Of a stretch of 64,000 nt of DNA, positions 63,686 through 64,000 are shown one piece after another (positions within the stretch are counted from its first letter, which is position 1; every line of letters begins with the position of its first letter). The position numbers and the translations under genes were made by a program. This stretch comes from Trogon surrucura (lineage: Eukaryota; Chordata; Aves; Trogoniformes; Trogonidae), in the NCBI GenBank assembly GCA_020746105.1, contig CM036621.1, forward strand, positions 52,424,264 through 52,488,263, read 5' to 3'. A model generated the notes under the pieces. The model did no database searches, had not been told where the DNA came from, and worked only from the letters and a program-made list of their open reading frames with translations.

Positions 63686-64000
63686 CTAGTTTAAAGAACG
63701 CTCTATGAGTCCCGCCAGCTCGTGACCAAGGATCCTTTTTTCCCTTTGTGTCGTTTGAACCCCAGCTTGTTTCAGTAGATCAGGTGCCCTGTAGATCTCC
63801 CCACGGTTAAAAAATCCAAAGCTAGACCGCTGGCACCACCCCTTTAGCCAAGTATTAATCTGCTGCACTTTGTCAAACCTACCACTATTTTTCCTCATAA
63901 TTGAAGGAATAGAGGCAAACACAACCTGTGCGCCTGATCCTTCTAGCATCCGCCCCAGTGCCCTAAAGTCCCTTTTGATTGCTTCTGGCCGTCTCTCTAC
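63686..64000 (-). CDS. CR1 ORF1 C-terminus, SGNH/esterase-type domain (partial)
   Basis: 104 codons remain open from the window edge to TAG 63686-63688, so the 5' part lies outside. CR1-group ORF1 proteins carry a C-terminal esterase of the SGNH-hydrolase fold. The segment I-N-T-W-L-K-G-W-C, F-G-F-F-N-R-G and K-R-I-L-G-H-E-L-A-G-L-I-E is typical of the end of that domain. Where the family has its last catalytic motif D-G-x-H, this copy has A-G-V-Q (63755-63766), so the Asp and His of the catalytic set appear lost. The domain assignment comes from recalled family features, not from a search. The downstream neighbour is ORF2, 68 bp away. Confidence 0.8.
   Translation of the reverse strand, partial: VERRPEAIKRDFRALGRMLEGSGAQVVFASIPSIMRKNSGRFDKVQQINTWLKGWCQRSSFGFFNRGEIYRAPDLLKQAGVQTTQREKRILGHELAGLIERSLN

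Larger units (their letters stand above)
60724..64000 (-). mobile_element. Long CR1 LINE, continues past window edge
   Basis: The 3' end at 60724-60739 is two exact copies of the CR1 terminal unit ATTCTGTG (read on -). Going 5', the element has a 3' UTR, ORF2 (frame remnants 60804-61052, open 61053-63617), a short inter-ORF spacer and the end of ORF1 (63686-64000), still open at the window edge. More than 3.2 kb is present, against a few hundred bp for most CR1 copies, and both reading frames are largely open. This is therefore the youngest-looking insertion here. The tail lacks the CATGGCAG block seen in the 30716 and 45833 copies, so it is a different subfamily. Subfamily assignment would need a consensus library. 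Confidence 0.97.

Noticed and set aside
1..64000. Endogenous retrovirus or LTR elements
   Set aside because: No gag, pol or env motifs outside CR1 and no paired terminal repeats were noticed. The only reverse transcriptase is of the CR1 type.

Overview
The window looks like a stretch of nuclear DNA from a bird. It is AT-rich throughout, has no recognisable host protein-coding gene, tRNA, rRNA or CRISPR array, and every mobile element I can identify is a CR1 (chicken repeat 1) non-LTR retrotransposon. CR1 copies with 3' tails made of the 8-bp unit ATTCTRTG are typical of birds and also occur in other sauropsids. I cannot name the species.

Layout. Positions 1-30,715 are an AT-rich gene desert. 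It holds one short CR1 tail (about 17.8 kb), small tandem repeats, two strong perfect inverted repeats (6,232 and 22,446), a short GC-rich islet (13.2 kb), and several blocks whose dense homeodomain/octamer-like motifs make them candidates for conserved regulatory DNA (10.1, 22.2, 25.7 and 27.7-28.5 kb). A 5'-truncated, decayed CR1 lies on the + strand at 30,716-31,899. From 31.9 to 60.7 kb the desert continues. It holds two CR1 3' fragments of one subfamily on the - strand (36.6 and 43.9 kb), two tail-only CR1 relics (33.6 and 45.8 kb), another perfect hairpin (35,883), a weak exon candidate (32.7 kb), and more candidate regulatory blocks (40.8 and 46.6 kb).

The right end (60,724-64,000, - strand) is a long, young-looking CR1 that continues past the window edge. 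It carries the end of ORF1 (C-terminus of an SGNH-type esterase domain) and an open 854-codon ORF2 with complete apurinic-type endonuclease and reverse-transcriptase motifs. The rest of the ORF2 C-terminus is split off by two frameshifts that together return to the original phase. The element looks immobile by small lesions: the two frameshifts, no in-frame AUG before the endonuclease domain, and an ORF1 esterase whose usual Asp...His end motif reads A-G-V-Q.

No convincing new multi-gene system is visible. The items most worth checking are the CR1 lesions, the perfect inverted repeats, and the candidate conserved noncoding blocks, whose conservation cannot be judged from one sequence.
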